The translations under genes were made by a program, and so were the position numbers. Positions 8,273-17,938 of a stretch of 64,000 bases of DNA are shown one piece after another. Origin of the DNA: Flavobacterium sp. PMTSA4 (GTDB taxonomy: Bacteria; Bacteroidota; Bacteroidia; Flavobacteriales; Flavobacteriaceae); the NCBI RefSeq assembly GCF_032098525.1, contig NZ_CP134890.1:2356001-2420000 (forward strand), in the 5' to 3' direction. The stretch's first letter is position 1. Each line of letters opens with the position of its first letter. The notes under the pieces are model-generated. The model was given only the letters and a program-made list of their open reading frames with translations, was not told the DNA's origin and searched no databases.

Positions 8273-9238
8273 ATGATTAAAAAAACAGTATTTGCAACAT
8301 TGATTCTATTTTCGATGTCTTCGTGTGTTTCCAAAAAAATCTACAATGATTTAGAAAACAAATACACTGATTTGAAGAAGGAAAATAATAATCTTGCCGA
8401 TGAAAATGAAGATTTAAAAAAGGCTAAAAATCTATTAGAAACAGAAAATAGTTCGTTGAAAGCAGAATTGGCAAAAATTAAATCGGAACGCGATAAACTA
8501 CAAACGGATTGTAATGCGACTGCCAATAATTTGAAAGCATTACAAGAATCGTATAATGCGTTAGAGAAAAACAGTAGCGAAGCTTTGACGACCAACATGA
8601 ACAAAAACCGTGAATTGTTGGCTCAATTGGATGCAAAAGAAAAAGCATTAGCAGCTGAGCAAAATCGTCTGAACAAATTACGTGACGAACTTTCTGCGAG
8701 TTCAAAAAGATTAAGCGAGCTGGAAAGCATGATTGCCAACAAAGATGCAGCGATGAAAAAGTTAAAAGAAACTTTATCAAAAGCTTTAAATGCCTTTGAA
8801 GGAAAAGGATTGACGGTTGAACAAAAAAACGGAAAAGTTTATGTTTCTATGGAGAACAAATTGTTATTCCAAACTGGAAGTTGGGCTGTTGGTTCAGAAG
8901 GAAGAAAAGCAGTAGTTGAAGTTGGGAAAGTTTTAGCTCAAAATCCTGATATTACTGTTTTAATTGAAGGTCATACCGATAACGATAAAATTATTGGAAC
9001 TCTTGGAAGCGGAATTGAAAATAACTGGGATTTATCAACTAAGCGTGCTACTGCAATTGTAAATATCTTGGCTGAAAATACAGGAATTCAAAAGAAAAAT
9101 TTAACGGCTGCTGGCCGTGGTGAATTTGCACCGTTGATGAGTAATGATACACCAGATGGAAAAGCAAAAAATCGTAGAATTGAAATTATTTTAACTCCAA
9201 AATTAGATGAAATTTCTAAGATGTTAAATGAGTTTTAA
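8273..9238 (+). CDS. OmpA-family lipoprotein with coiled-coil stalk
   Basis: This 321-residue protein has a lipoprotein signal peptide (SSC, Cys18), a long heptad-rich coiled coil (about residues 25-175, rich in Leu, Glu, Lys and Asn), and a C-terminal OmpA peptidoglycan-binding domain (about residues 195-310). The OmpA part shows VLIEGHTDN, LSTKRATAIVNIL and the NRRIEIILTP end. It probably links the outer membrane to the cell wall. A strong terminator follows. It resembles lipoproteins common in Flavobacterium. No enzymatic role is expected. Confidence 0.88.
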   Translation: MIKKTVFATLILFSMSSCVSKKIYNDLENKYTDLKKENNNLADENEDLKKAKNLLETENSSLKAELAKIKSERDKLQTDCNATANNLKALQESYNALEKNSSEALTTNMNKNRELLAQLDAKEKALAAEQNRLNKLRDELSASSKRLSELESMIANKDAAMKKLKETLSKALNAFEGKGLTVEQKNGKVYVSMENKLLFQTGSWAVGSEGRKAVVEVGKVLAQNPDITVLIEGHTDNDKIIGTLGSGIENNWDLSTKRATAIVNILAENTGIQKKNLTAAGRGEFAPLMSNDTPDGKAKNRRIEIILTPKLDEISKMLNEF

Positions 9239-9255
9239 CCAAACAAAAGATACTT

Positions 9256-9287
9256 AAAAAAAGGTTTAGCATTGCTGAACCTTTTTT
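9256..9287 (+). terminator. Rho-independent terminator after the OmpA-family gene
   Basis: AAAAAGGTTTAGCA and TGAACCTTTTTT form a long stem with a short TTGC loop, followed by a T run. Confidence 0.85.
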
Positions 9288-9341
9288 ATTATCATTTCTA
9301 AAAAATTTCTTAATCATAAGGATTAAACATTCTCAAAACCT

Positions 9342-9349
9342 TATTTTTG
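9342..9349 (+). promoter_or_regulatory. -7 box TATTTTTG of the aldo/keto reductase gene
   Basis: It is a perfect TAnnTTTG match 19 bases before the ATG at 9369, just downstream of a terminator. The -33 element is not clear. Confidence 0.55.
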
Positions 9350-9368
9350 TTGAGCAAAATATTATTTC

Positions 9369-10409
9369 ATGAACTATACTACTTTACCTAATACCGATAT
9401 TAAAATCAGTAAAATTTGCCTTGGCACCATGACTTTTGGTAATCAAAATACCGAAGCCGAAGCACATTCTCAATTAGATTATGCTGTAGAAAGAGGAATC
9501 AATTTTCTGGATACCGCAGAAATGTATCCTATAGGTGGAAATGCAGAAATTTTTGGAAGTACAGAACGCTATATTGGAAGCTGGATATCAAAAATTGGTA
9601 AAAATGAAAGAGAGAAAATAGTTGTTGCTACAAAAATAGCCGGACCAAATCGTGGGATGGAATACATTAGAAAGCCATTAGATTTTTCGAAAAAAAGCAT
9701 CCACGAAGCTGTAGAATTGAGTTTAAAAAATCTACAAACCGATTATATAGATTTATATCAAATGCATTGGCCAGAACGTGTGATGAATATGTTTGGTAAA
9801 AGAGGTTTATCGGAACTTGATATGAAATGGGAAGATAATATTTTAGAAATATTGACCATTTTTGATAGATTGATTAAAGAAGGAAAAGTAAAACACATTG
9901 GTGTTTCAAATGAAAATCCATATGGTGTAATGAAATTTTTATCAGAAAGTGATAAGCACAATTTACCAAGAATTGTCAGCATTCAAAATCCGTATTCCTT
10001 GTTGAATCGATTGTTTGAAGTAGGACTTTCTGAATTATGTATGAGAGAAAAAGTTGGTTTATTGGCCTATTCACCTTTAGGTTTTAGCTTTTTAACTGGG
10101 AAACATTTGAATGGAATTCAACCTAATTCAAGATTAGGTTTGTTTCCACAATTCACAAGATATTCAAACGAGAATTGTTATAAAGCAACTCGATTGTATA
10201 AAGAATTAGCAGAACAAAATGGATTAACTTTAACGCAAATAGCTTTGGCTTTTGTAAGCGAACAATCGTTTGTCACTTCAACCATAATTGGAGCAACAAC
10301 AATGCAGCAGCTTAAAGAAAACATTGATGCATTTGAAGTTAAACTTTCAGAAAATATAATTAAAGGAATCAATAAGATTCAAGAATTACATCCTAATCCT
10401 GCACCATAA
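9369..10409 (+). CDS. NADP(H)-dependent aldo/keto reductase, Tas-like
   Basis: This 346-residue enzyme is an aldo/keto reductase, which reduces aldehydes and ketones with NADPH. The catalytic Asp and Tyr are in NFLDTAEMYP, the Lys in VVATKIAG and the His in DLYQMHWPER, so the tetrad is complete. The opening MNYTTLPNTDIKISKICLGTMTFG, the long insert, and the length of about 346 residues all fit the E. coli Tas subgroup. The natural substrate is unknown. The gene converges on the sugar-dehydrogenase-like gene with only one base between the stop codons and no clear terminator. Confidence 0.88.
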   Translation: MNYTTLPNTDIKISKICLGTMTFGNQNTEAEAHSQLDYAVERGINFLDTAEMYPIGGNAEIFGSTERYIGSWISKIGKNEREKIVVATKIAGPNRGMEYIRKPLDFSKKSIHEAVELSLKNLQTDYIDLYQMHWPERVMNMFGKRGLSELDMKWEDNILEILTIFDRLIKEGKVKHIGVSNENPYGVMKFLSESDKHNLPRIVSIQNPYSLLNRLFEVGLSELCMREKVGLLAYSPLGFSFLTGKHLNGIQPNSRLGLFPQFTRYSNENCYKATRLYKELAEQNGLTLTQIALAFVSEQSFVTSTIIGATTMQQLKENIDAFEVKLSENIIKGINKIQELHPNPAP

Positions 10410-10410
10410 A

Positions 10411-11778
10411 CTATTCAATTATCACTTTTGATTTTAATTGATTTCCAGATAAATCTTCGGTTACAATAATGTATAAACCTGAGGTTAAATTTGAAGTATT
10501 GATACTTTTATTTGATACATTCAAATTGTTTTCAGATAACAAAAGTTTTCCTGAAATATCATAAATATTGATTGTTTTTAAAGCAATGTTTGAAGCACTT
10601 TCAATTGTAATCTGATTTTTTGCTGGATTTGGATAAACTGAAATGGAATTATTTTCAAATTCTGAATTGCTTAATGATGAATCAATTACTCTAGAGATTG
10701 TACTTCCATTACTTATATATAATTCACCATTAACATCTTCTCCAAAAGTCGTTATTATACTTGGCGTATCTAAAGCCCAAGTGATTGTTCCGCTATTGTC
10801 AACATAACCAATTTCGCCAGAACAATAATCAGCAAAAAAATATTTGTTCGCAAAATTTGGATAAGTAGTTCCCGTGTAAAAATAACCACCTGTAATTGAA
10901 CATCTAGCCGCAGATGAAGCATGAGTATATTCTGCTATAGGCGCAACCATACTTGAAAAAGCAGGACAACCAGAATTATTATAAACTACTGTTCCTTCAT
11001 AACATTTCCAACCAAAGTTTAAACCAGTATTTGGCAATGGACTCGCCACTTTATCAATTTCTTCAACTGCATTTTGACCAACATCAGCAATCCATAAATC
11101 GCCATTCAAGCGGTTGAATGAGAATTTCCAAGGATTTCGAACACCAATTGCCCAAATTTCATCATTTCCTGCGACTCCAATATAAGGATTAGATGCTGGA
11201 ATTCCATAAGGCGAAGCAGAATCAACATCTATTCTAAGCATTTTACCCAAATTTTCGTTGATGTTTTGAGCTCTATTTCCAGGATCGCCACCGCTTCCAC
11301 CATCGCCCATGCCAATGTAAAGATATCCATCTGGACCAAAAACGATACTTCCGCCATTGTGGTTGGAGTAAGGTTGACTTATGGTCATTAAAATAGTTCC
11401 AGAGGTTGATGCTACATCAGGATTTGCAGAAACATTATATTTAACAATAACTGTATTTCCTGAAGTATTAGTATAGTTTACAAAAAATAAACCGTTTGAT
11501 GCGTAGTTAGGATGAAAAGCCAATCCAAGCAAACCTCTTTCGCCACCAGAAGTAATTATAGAACTTAAATTCAGGAATGGCGTTGCATTTACCGTTCCGT
11601 TTGAATTAAGAATACGAATTAAGCCAGCTTGTTGCACCACAAAAAGGCGAGAATCATTTGGTGGATGAACTATTGCTACTGCTGAGGAAAAACCAGTTGC
11701 AAAAGATTGAACAGCAACAGTTTGAGCATTAACTGAAAAGCAAAAAAGTAGAACTAAGGCAAGTAAAGTTTTTTTCAT
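10411..11778 (-). CDS. Secreted sugar-dehydrogenase-like beta-propeller with T9SS sorting domain
   Basis: This 455-residue protein has a signal peptide (cleavage after NAQ, about residue 19) and a six-bladed propeller of the glucose/sorbosone dehydrogenase family. The family motifs are GERGLLGLAFHPNY, NHNGGSIVFGPDGYLYIGMGDGG and AIGVRNPWKFSFN. PQQ-dependent members oxidise aldoses. From about residue 375 it ends in a type A T9SS sorting domain (SVYPNPAKNQITI, then DISGKLL), so it should be exported across the outer membrane and trimmed. PQQ genes are not visible here, so the protein may be unloaded or use imported cofactor. Confidence 0.85.
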   Translation of the reverse strand: MKKTLLALVLLFCFSVNAQTVAVQSFATGFSSAVAIVHPPNDSRLFVVQQAGLIRILNSNGTVNATPFLNLSSIITSGGERGLLGLAFHPNYASNGLFFVNYTNTSGNTVIVKYNVSANPDVASTSGTILMTISQPYSNHNGGSIVFGPDGYLYIGMGDGGSGGDPGNRAQNINENLGKMLRIDVDSASPYGIPASNPYIGVAGNDEIWAIGVRNPWKFSFNRLNGDLWIADVGQNAVEEIDKVASPLPNTGLNFGWKCYEGTVVYNNSGCPAFSSMVAPIAEYTHASSAARCSITGGYFYTGTTYPNFANKYFFADYCSGEIGYVDNSGTITWALDTPSIITTFGEDVNGELYISNGSTISRVIDSSLSNSEFENNSISVYPNPAKNQITIESASNIALKTINIYDISGKLLLSENNLNVSNKSINTSNLTSGLYIIVTEDLSGNQLKSKVIIE

Positions 11779-11828
11779 AACTATTTGTTTTTTGTAAAGT
11801 TAAGAATAAAAACTTTGTATTCAAATAG

Positions 11829-13784
11829 TTAAAAATCAAATTCATCTATTGAAGAACTATCAATTTCAGTTTTTGCAGCTGCTTTGTTTTTTAAGAAAAA
11901 TTCAGCTGGGCCATTTATTTTTAAAGCGAAATGTTGTCCAATAGTATCATTTGGTTCTAAAACTTTTCTGCGCAACATTACATTGGTTAAAAATTTATTT
12001 TCTTGTTTGACAAATGATTTTAATTGTTGATTTCCATCAAATTTATACATAAAGCCTTTTGGTCTTGGAATAATAGTTGCTAAAAACAAACATTCATTTA
12101 GCGTTAAGTCAATTGGTTTTTTTTGAAAATAAAATGCCGATGCTTCGCCTATACCGTAAACATTTGGTCCAAATTCGATGACGTTAAAGTATACTTCAAG
12201 CATTCTCTCTTTGGACGCAATTCTTTGGTTTTCTAGAATGTAAACCAATAGAATTTCTTCTAATTTTCTAGACAATGTTTTTTCGCGGGTTAAGAATACA
12301 TTTTTTACCAATTGCATGCTAATTGTACTCGCACCACGAGCAAATTTTTTGGTTCGAATATTTTTTGCAATTGATTGTTTGAATGCATCATTTATAAATC
12401 CTCGATGTTGCATAAAAGATGGATCTTCGCTGGTTAGCACACATTTTTGTAAATAAGGAGAAATTTCAGTTAACGGAGTAAAAAAGGGATTCGAATTTCC
12501 AACAATAATTGGTCTTTGCGGAATTCCCTTTTCAATTGCACGATACACGAATTCGGTGTTTATTTTGCTCAAATCGGCTTCGCCATATTGAGTAATTTTT
12601 AATTTTTCGGGAGTTAATTTGCTTTCAAAAACCAAATCGTCAGGATGATGATTGTTGTATTCAAAATTTAATTTGTAGTTAAAATTTCCTTGAGCTTGCA
12701 TTCCTTCAATATGAGTGAACAAGCCTTTTGGCAAGGATTCTATAAAATCTTGTGCTTTAATTTTAGGAATTTCTAATTGTAGTGAATAAATTTTGTCTTC
12801 ATCATTTGAATAAGAAAGAAATGGTTTGAGAATCAGTTTATTAATTTGAACTTTAGAAGTGCTGTCAACAGCAATAAAACGTTCGCCAAAAATAAAATGA
12901 TAGTCAAGTTGAGCGTTGTTAACAAAAACCTCTTTTTTTGAAATTTTCGGATGGTTTACATACAGATTTTGAATTGATGTAAATCCTTTTAAGTGAAGAT
13001 TTCCGTGAGCCATATCCATTTCGTCTAATACAAAATGAATGCTTTTGAAACCCGTTTTCAAATTAAATTTTTTATCAAGAAAAGGAATTTTTATAGTGTC
13101 ATTTTTTGAAGTTGAAAACACTAAATCTGTTTTTCTATCGCGTGGATCGGCAAAGCCTGAAACGTTCCAAATTTGTTCTTTTAAATCAGATTTTACGATT
13201 ATGGAAGAGGAAAGTTTTTTATCTTTCAGAATCATTTCAGAACAATCTAAAACTACTTTATTTCCGTTGTCGTTAATTTTTAAATCAAAACTTTTAACCT
13301 GCAAATCGGTTGGAATCAAGTTTAAAAATTGTGATAAAATTCGATTCACAAACTTTCCATAATTCACTCCTTTATCTGAAGTAGTATCTTTTTTTGATTT
13401 AATAAAAGCATCAAAATTGCTGCCTTTTTTATTTTTTACTAATTGAACAAATCCGTTATTGATTTCTAGTTTTCCTAATTGAACATCACCAACCAATAAC
13501 TTCCAAAAATTAACTTTGGTTTGAAGTTTTTGAATACGAACCAAAGTGTCTTTTTGCTTTGGAACCAACGAAATGTCTTCAAAGTGTAAAGTGGTTAATC
13601 CATCAAAAGCGGCATTTTTAACTGAAAAATCGCATTGATAATCGCGTTCCATTTTTAAATCAACACGCGCAATTATTTTTTCAAGTAAAGTATTCCGAAA
13701 GATGAAAACAAGAATTACTATTAATGCAATGAAGCATAATAAAATTTTAAGTGATAGAATTAATTTTTGTTTTCGATTTATCAT
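11829..13784 (-). CDS. Monofunctional GT51 peptidoglycan transglycosylase with long AsmA-like N-terminal region
   Basis: This 651-residue protein has one N-terminal membrane helix (about residues 10-30), a long beta-rich region (about 40-410) that looks AsmA/DUF748-like, and a GT51 glycosyltransferase domain. The GT51 motifs are ILTSEDPSFMQHRGF (near 447), GASTISMQLVKNVFL (near 482), RKLEEILL and MLEVYFNVIEFGPNVYGIG. GT51 enzymes polymerise lipid II into glycan strands. There is no transpeptidase domain, so it is not a class A penicillin-binding protein. The gldH stop overlaps its start by 4 bases, which suggests coupled translation. The N-terminal assignment is tentative. Confidence 0.82.
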   Translation of the reverse strand: MINRKQKLILSLKILLCFIALIVILVFIFRNTLLEKIIARVDLKMERDYQCDFSVKNAAFDGLTTLHFEDISLVPKQKDTLVRIQKLQTKVNFWKLLVGDVQLGKLEINNGFVQLVKNKKGSNFDAFIKSKKDTTSDKGVNYGKFVNRILSQFLNLIPTDLQVKSFDLKINDNGNKVVLDCSEMILKDKKLSSSIIVKSDLKEQIWNVSGFADPRDRKTDLVFSTSKNDTIKIPFLDKKFNLKTGFKSIHFVLDEMDMAHGNLHLKGFTSIQNLYVNHPKISKKEVFVNNAQLDYHFIFGERFIAVDSTSKVQINKLILKPFLSYSNDEDKIYSLQLEIPKIKAQDFIESLPKGLFTHIEGMQAQGNFNYKLNFEYNNHHPDDLVFESKLTPEKLKITQYGEADLSKINTEFVYRAIEKGIPQRPIIVGNSNPFFTPLTEISPYLQKCVLTSEDPSFMQHRGFINDAFKQSIAKNIRTKKFARGASTISMQLVKNVFLTREKTLSRKLEEILLVYILENQRIASKERMLEVYFNVIEFGPNVYGIGEASAFYFQKKPIDLTLNECLFLATIIPRPKGFMYKFDGNQQLKSFVKQENKFLTNVMLRRKVLEPNDTIGQHFALKINGPAEFFLKNKAAAKTEIDSSSIDEFDF

Positions 13785-14245
13785 TTTATAGCATCAACTT
13801 TCAAACCAATTCCAATGACATTTGGCAAAAATGGACCATTAAAATTATGAGAAACAGTGATTTTATAAGTTCCTTTTTGAAGTTTTATATTTGATTTGAA
13901 AGTATAATTTAAATCACAAATATCACCAACACAATCGCCTAAATCTTTTCCTTCATCATCTTTGATGATTAAATCTTCTTTGATTTCTTCGGTTGTTCCA
14001 TCAGGATTATTAATTTCAAAAACGATAGGAATTGAGTTAAATTGATATCCATAAACATGACTGAATAAGAGAGAAACATTATAGTTTTTTGTATCATCAT
14101 CAATCTCAAATTCGAATGTTTTTTTATCAGTCAAATCCCAGCGATTGTCTTCGGGAAACTCAATAAATTCACTAAAATGATTTTGTTTAGAACACGAAAA
14201 AGTTGTTAGCAGAACTAAAAGCAGTACATATTTTTTTGTTTTCAT
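13781..14245 (-). CDS. gldH: Gliding motility lipoprotein GldH
   Basis: This 154-residue lipoprotein (lipobox FSC, Cys18) matches GldH. It shows HFSEFIEFPEDNRWDL after the anchor and a beta-rich body containing YNVSLLFSHVYGYQ and LQKGTYKITVSHNFNG. GldH is needed for gliding and for chitin use in Flavobacterium johnsoniae and belongs to the lipoproteins tied to the GldJ/T9SS machinery. It lies directly upstream of, and overlaps, the transglycosylase gene. Its presence is one of the best signs that the host is a gliding or T9SS-bearing Bacteroidota. Confidence 0.87.
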   Translation of the reverse strand: MKTKKYVLLLVLLTTFSCSKQNHFSEFIEFPEDNRWDLTDKKTFEFEIDDDTKNYNVSLLFSHVYGYQFNSIPIVFEINNPDGTTEEIKEDLIIKDDEGKDLGDCVGDICDLNYTFKSNIKLQKGTYKITVSHNFNGPFLPNVIGIGLKVDAIK

Positions 14246-14308
14246 AATTAAAGTTATTAGTAACTAAAAACGATTTTTGAGTGTTTTTAGTATCAATAAA
14301 TCAAAGAA

Positions 14309-15670
14309 TTATCCAAATAATTGTTCGACTACTTCTTCAATTTTGGATACTAATATTACTTTTATTCCAGGGAATTTTGCAGAGATTTTATTGTATTTGG
14401 AAACAAATATGGTTGAAAAGCCTAGCTTTTCAGCTTCTTGAATTCGTTGTTCAACTCTATTCACAGGACGAATTTCTCCAGAAAGTCCAACTTCGCCAGC
14501 AAAACAAACATCTTTTCCAACAGCAATATCTTCATTTGAGGAAAGAATAGCCGCAACAACTGCTAAATCAATTGCTGGATCATCAACCGAAATTCCACCA
14601 GTAACGTTTAGAAAAACATCTTTTGTTCCTAAACGAAAACCAGCTCGCTTTTCTAAAACTGCCAAAATCATGTTCAAACGTTTGGCGTTGTAACCCGTTG
14701 TACTTCTTTGAGGTGTTCCATAAACAGCAGTTGATACTAACGATTGGATTTCAATCATTAATGGACGCATTCCTTCTAGAGTTGATGCAATTGCTGTTCC
14801 CGAAAGTTCTTCTTCTCGATGTGAAATTAATATTTCGGATGGATTAGAAACCTCGCGTAAGCCCGAACCTTGCATTTCATAAATTCCTAATTCTGCTGTA
14901 GAACCAAAACGATTTTTTAATGAACGAAGAATTCTATACACATGATTTCTGTCGCCTTCAAATTGCAAAACGGTATCAACCATATGCTCTAAAATTTTTG
15001 GTCCAGCAATGGTTCCATCTTTTGTAATATGTCCAATCAAAATCACAGGAACATTGGTTTCTTTGGCAAATTTTATTAGTTCGGCAGTTGTTTCTCTAAT
15101 TTGAGAAATGCTTCCAGCGGTTGACTCTATGTAATCGGTATGCAAAGTTTGAATAGAATCGATGATAACAATATCGGGTTCAATTTCAAGAATATGACGA
15201 AATATATTTTGTGTTTTGGTTTCTGTCAAAATGTAGCAATTATCACTGTTCGGATTAATTCGTTCAGCTCGCATTTTGATTTGTTTTTGGCTTTCTTCGC
15301 CAGAAACATACAAAGTTTTATAAGGTAATTTTAAAGAGATCTGGAGCAATAAAGTACTTTTCCCAATTCCTGGTTCGCCACCAAGTAATGTTAAAGAACC
15401 AGGCACAATTCCGCCACCAAGAACACGATTCAATTCGCCATCAGTGGTATCCATTCTAACTTCTTGAGTAGAATCGATTTCTTTGATTTTTAAAGGTTTT
15501 GAAACACGTTTGGTTTCAGATGTTGTTGGCTTCCAATTGGTTTTTTCTTCTTTCTGAATAATTTCTTCAGCAATGGTATTCCATTCTTTACAAGCATTGC
15601 ATTGTCCTTGCCATTTTGCGTATTGTGTGCCGCAATTTTGACAAAAAAATGTCGTTTTCAATTTCGCCAT
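14309..15670 (-). CDS. radA: DNA repair protein RadA
   Basis: This 453-residue protein has the full RadA (Sms) architecture. A four-cysteine zinc finger is formed by Cys10, Cys13, Cys24 and Cys27. The Walker A motif GGEPGIGKST is at residues 97-106. The RadA signature KNRFG lies near the middle, and a LonC-like C-terminal domain follows. RadA is a RecA-like helicase that drives branch migration in recombinational repair. Its stop lies 63 bases before the gldH start. The start codon overlaps the stop of the upstream esterase-fold gene (15670). Confidence 0.95.
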   Translation of the reverse strand: MAKLKTTFFCQNCGTQYAKWQGQCNACKEWNTIAEEIIQKEEKTNWKPTTSETKRVSKPLKIKEIDSTQEVRMDTTDGELNRVLGGGIVPGSLTLLGGEPGIGKSTLLLQISLKLPYKTLYVSGEESQKQIKMRAERINPNSDNCYILTETKTQNIFRHILEIEPDIVIIDSIQTLHTDYIESTAGSISQIRETTAELIKFAKETNVPVILIGHITKDGTIAGPKILEHMVDTVLQFEGDRNHVYRILRSLKNRFGSTAELGIYEMQGSGLREVSNPSEILISHREEELSGTAIASTLEGMRPLMIEIQSLVSTAVYGTPQRSTTGYNAKRLNMILAVLEKRAGFRLGTKDVFLNVTGGISVDDPAIDLAVVAAILSSNEDIAVGKDVCFAGEVGLSGEIRPVNRVEQRIQEAEKLGFSTIFVSKYNKISAKFPGIKVILVSKIEEVVEQLFG

Positions 15671-16914
15671 TATTCAGATTTTTTCTCTTCAGTTGGTGTT
15701 TCTGGTGGAGTTTCAGCAGGTATTTCTTCAACCGGAGTTTCTTCTATTACTTCGCCTTTTTTACCTTTTTTAGGTGCTAAACGTTTCATGTCTTCTGATT
15801 TCTCATACATCATGTCCTTTGTTAAATCTCCAATTTCTTCTCTTTGAAATGCTCTTAAATAGGTTTTTTGAGCTTTAGCATAATCGCCTTTTTTCTCATA
15901 CATCAATGCCATATGATAATCCGCTAACATTGATTTTGGGTAATCTTTGTCGGCTAACTGAGCTAATTCATCAAATTCGTTTAATGCGTTATTTTTCAAT
16001 ATTGCTGCTTCAATTGCCTTAAAATCGTTAAGTCTAATTTGAAGTTTTAGTCCTAATGATTTTTCCAGTAATTCATATTTGTCTTTTAAGTATTGAGCAT
16101 AACCCGAAGGCAACTTGACAATTTTTTCTTGAAATTCAGTCATTGAAATAGGTTGATATACCGAGAATATTTGGTATAAAGCACTTGGAATTGCATGTAG
16201 AACAACCGAATAATGGGATGCTTCTTTAAAGTCTTCAAAAAGATAGTTTAATGATGGGTTTTTTATTTTTTTAATTTCTTCATCCATTGCCATAATTCGA
16301 GTTCTCATTTTTTTCAAATCGCCATCAGCGGTACAATGGTAATAGAAAATAGGTTGCTGAATGGCAGCAAATCTTTCCGGAAGATTTTTTTCCATATCAG
16401 TTGGTAATTCTGGACTAAAAGAAATGTAAGCTTTGAAAATAGGTTGGTCCTTGTATAAATATAAATTCAAAAAACCTGCAGTAACATCTAATCCCGATAC
16501 AATTCTGAAAGGAGCAACTCGAAAGTTTTTTTCGATTAAAGGAATTAATTCCATTCCAACAAATTCGAAGAATTTTTCACCTTTTTCTTCGGGCAAACCT
16601 GTTTCAGCATTAACAGCACAATCATTTTCACGAGAATTACCCTGATTTATGGCAACAATAATTACTTCTGGTAAGTCATCCCAATAATATCCGTAACTCA
16701 AAGCACCTTGATAGGCATCGAAAAGAAAATCGCCATCAAAAAGCACCAGTAAAGGAAATTTTTGAGATTTATTTTTTGCATAAGATGGCGGAAGACTTAT
16801 TTGAATTATTCTTTCTTCATTTAATTTGTTTGAAAAAATAGTATCCGTAATTTTTTTTTGAGAAAACAAACTACAAGTAAAAAGCATCAATAAAAACAAA
16901 GGCAATTTTTTCAT
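15670..16914 (-). CDS. Esterase-D-fold protein lacking the catalytic serine, fused to TPR-like tail
   Basis: This 414-residue secreted protein has a signal peptide of about 18 residues, an alpha/beta-hydrolase domain of the esterase D/enterochelin-esterase family (about 20-250), TPR-like helices (about 290-370) and an acidic, proline-rich tail. Family features include PLLVLFDGD and KAYISFSPEL. At the nucleophile elbow, where the family has GxSxGG, this protein reads SGLDVTAG, so the serine position is Asp143. A likely acid (CTADGDL) and His234 remain. It is therefore probably not an active serine esterase. It overlaps radA by one base. Confidence 0.75.
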   Translation of the reverse strand: MKKLPLFLLMLFTCSLFSQKKITDTIFSNKLNEERIIQISLPPSYAKNKSQKFPLLVLFDGDFLFDAYQGALSYGYYWDDLPEVIIVAINQGNSRENDCAVNAETGLPEEKGEKFFEFVGMELIPLIEKNFRVAPFRIVSGLDVTAGFLNLYLYKDQPIFKAYISFSPELPTDMEKNLPERFAAIQQPIFYYHCTADGDLKKMRTRIMAMDEEIKKIKNPSLNYLFEDFKEASHYSVVLHAIPSALYQIFSVYQPISMTEFQEKIVKLPSGYAQYLKDKYELLEKSLGLKLQIRLNDFKAIEAAILKNNALNEFDELAQLADKDYPKSMLADYHMALMYEKKGDYAKAQKTYLRAFQREEIGDLTKDMMYEKSEDMKRLAPKKGKKGEVIEETPVEEIPAETPPETPTEEKKSE

Positions 16915-16970
16915 AGAAAAACAGGTTAGTTAGAATGTTGATTTTGCTAAACGATTAGCAAGATAGTAAA

Positions 16971-17936
16971 TTATTTATTTCTATTAAAAATAGGTAATAA
17001 TAAATAAGAAACTAACCCTAAAACGACTGCTAAAATAGTTTGTGAAGTCCAAACAAGCCATCCGAATGCAGTTCCGATATCGTTAGCAATTCCGTAAAGA
17101 GAAAAAATAAGTGCAATAGAAAAAGGATAAGCACCCAAACCGCCATTCGAAAAGCCTACGGCTAAACTTCCAAAAATGAATCCCATGATTACAATGTCAA
17201 ATGAAATTTCAGAAGTTTCAGGTAAAGCAAACACGGCAACATAAAACATAGTCAAATAGGAAAACCAGATGAAAAATGAATGAAAAATATACTTCCATTT
17301 GTCTTTCATTTTAAAAATTGTGGTCATTCCTTCAACCAAACCAGAAAGTTTTTCTTTGAGTAATTTTATAATTTTCCATTCGGCATAAATCCAAATTAAA
17401 AGAAAAATGACTCCTAAAATTACAGCTCCAATAATAAAATAAAGAAAAGTTACTAGCGAAACATTTTTACTAATTAAAAATTTGTAAATCAGTTCATATT
17501 GAGAAATTACTCCAATACAAACAAAAAATAGGAATATCAATAAATCTACTATTCGTTCGGCAACGATTGTTCCAAATGCTTTATCGAAAGGAACATCTTC
17601 ATATTTTTTTAGCAATGCAGCACGTGAAATTTCTCCAGAACGTGGTACAGTTAAATTAACTAAATAAGAAACTGCAACGGTAAAAAAATTATTGAAAAAC
17701 TTGGTTTGATAGCCCAAGTGATTGAGTGCATATTTCCATCTGTAAGCTCTTGACCAATATCCAAGACAAGCAATAACTAAAGAAAGAAGAATATAGTAAT
17801 AATTAGCTTTTTCAAAACTGATTTTTATTTTTTCAATTTCTTCACTGGTAAGTGTAGAAAATTGATAGTAAATAATTCCAATTCCAATTAAAAGTGGAAT
17901 TAAAACCGTCAACCATTTTCGAATAGAATTTTTCAA
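16971..17936 (-). CDS. Flippase-like integral membrane protein (UPF0104/LPG synthase TM domain)
   Basis: This 321-residue protein has about eight membrane helices. It matches the lysylphosphatidylglycerol synthase transmembrane / YbhN family, with VPRSGEISRAALLKKYEDVPF, then GTIVAERIVDLL and the late GFSNGGLGAYPFSIAL. The cytosolic aminoacyl-transferase domain of MprF is absent. Relatives have been proposed to flip lipids or lipid-linked sugars, but function is unproven. It follows panD by 2 bases and is probably the last gene of a panC-panD-flippase unit. Confidence 0.82.
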   Translation of the reverse strand: MKNSIRKWLTVLIPLLIGIGIIYYQFSTLTSEEIEKIKISFEKANYYYILLSLVIACLGYWSRAYRWKYALNHLGYQTKFFNNFFTVAVSYLVNLTVPRSGEISRAALLKKYEDVPFDKAFGTIVAERIVDLLIFLFFVCIGVISQYELIYKFLISKNVSLVTFLYFIIGAVILGVIFLLIWIYAEWKIIKLLKEKLSGLVEGMTTIFKMKDKWKYIFHSFFIWFSYLTMFYVAVFALPETSEISFDIVIMGFIFGSLAVGFSNGGLGAYPFSIALIFSLYGIANDIGTAFGWLVWTSQTILAVVLGLVSYLLLPIFNRNK

Positions 17937-17938
17937 AG

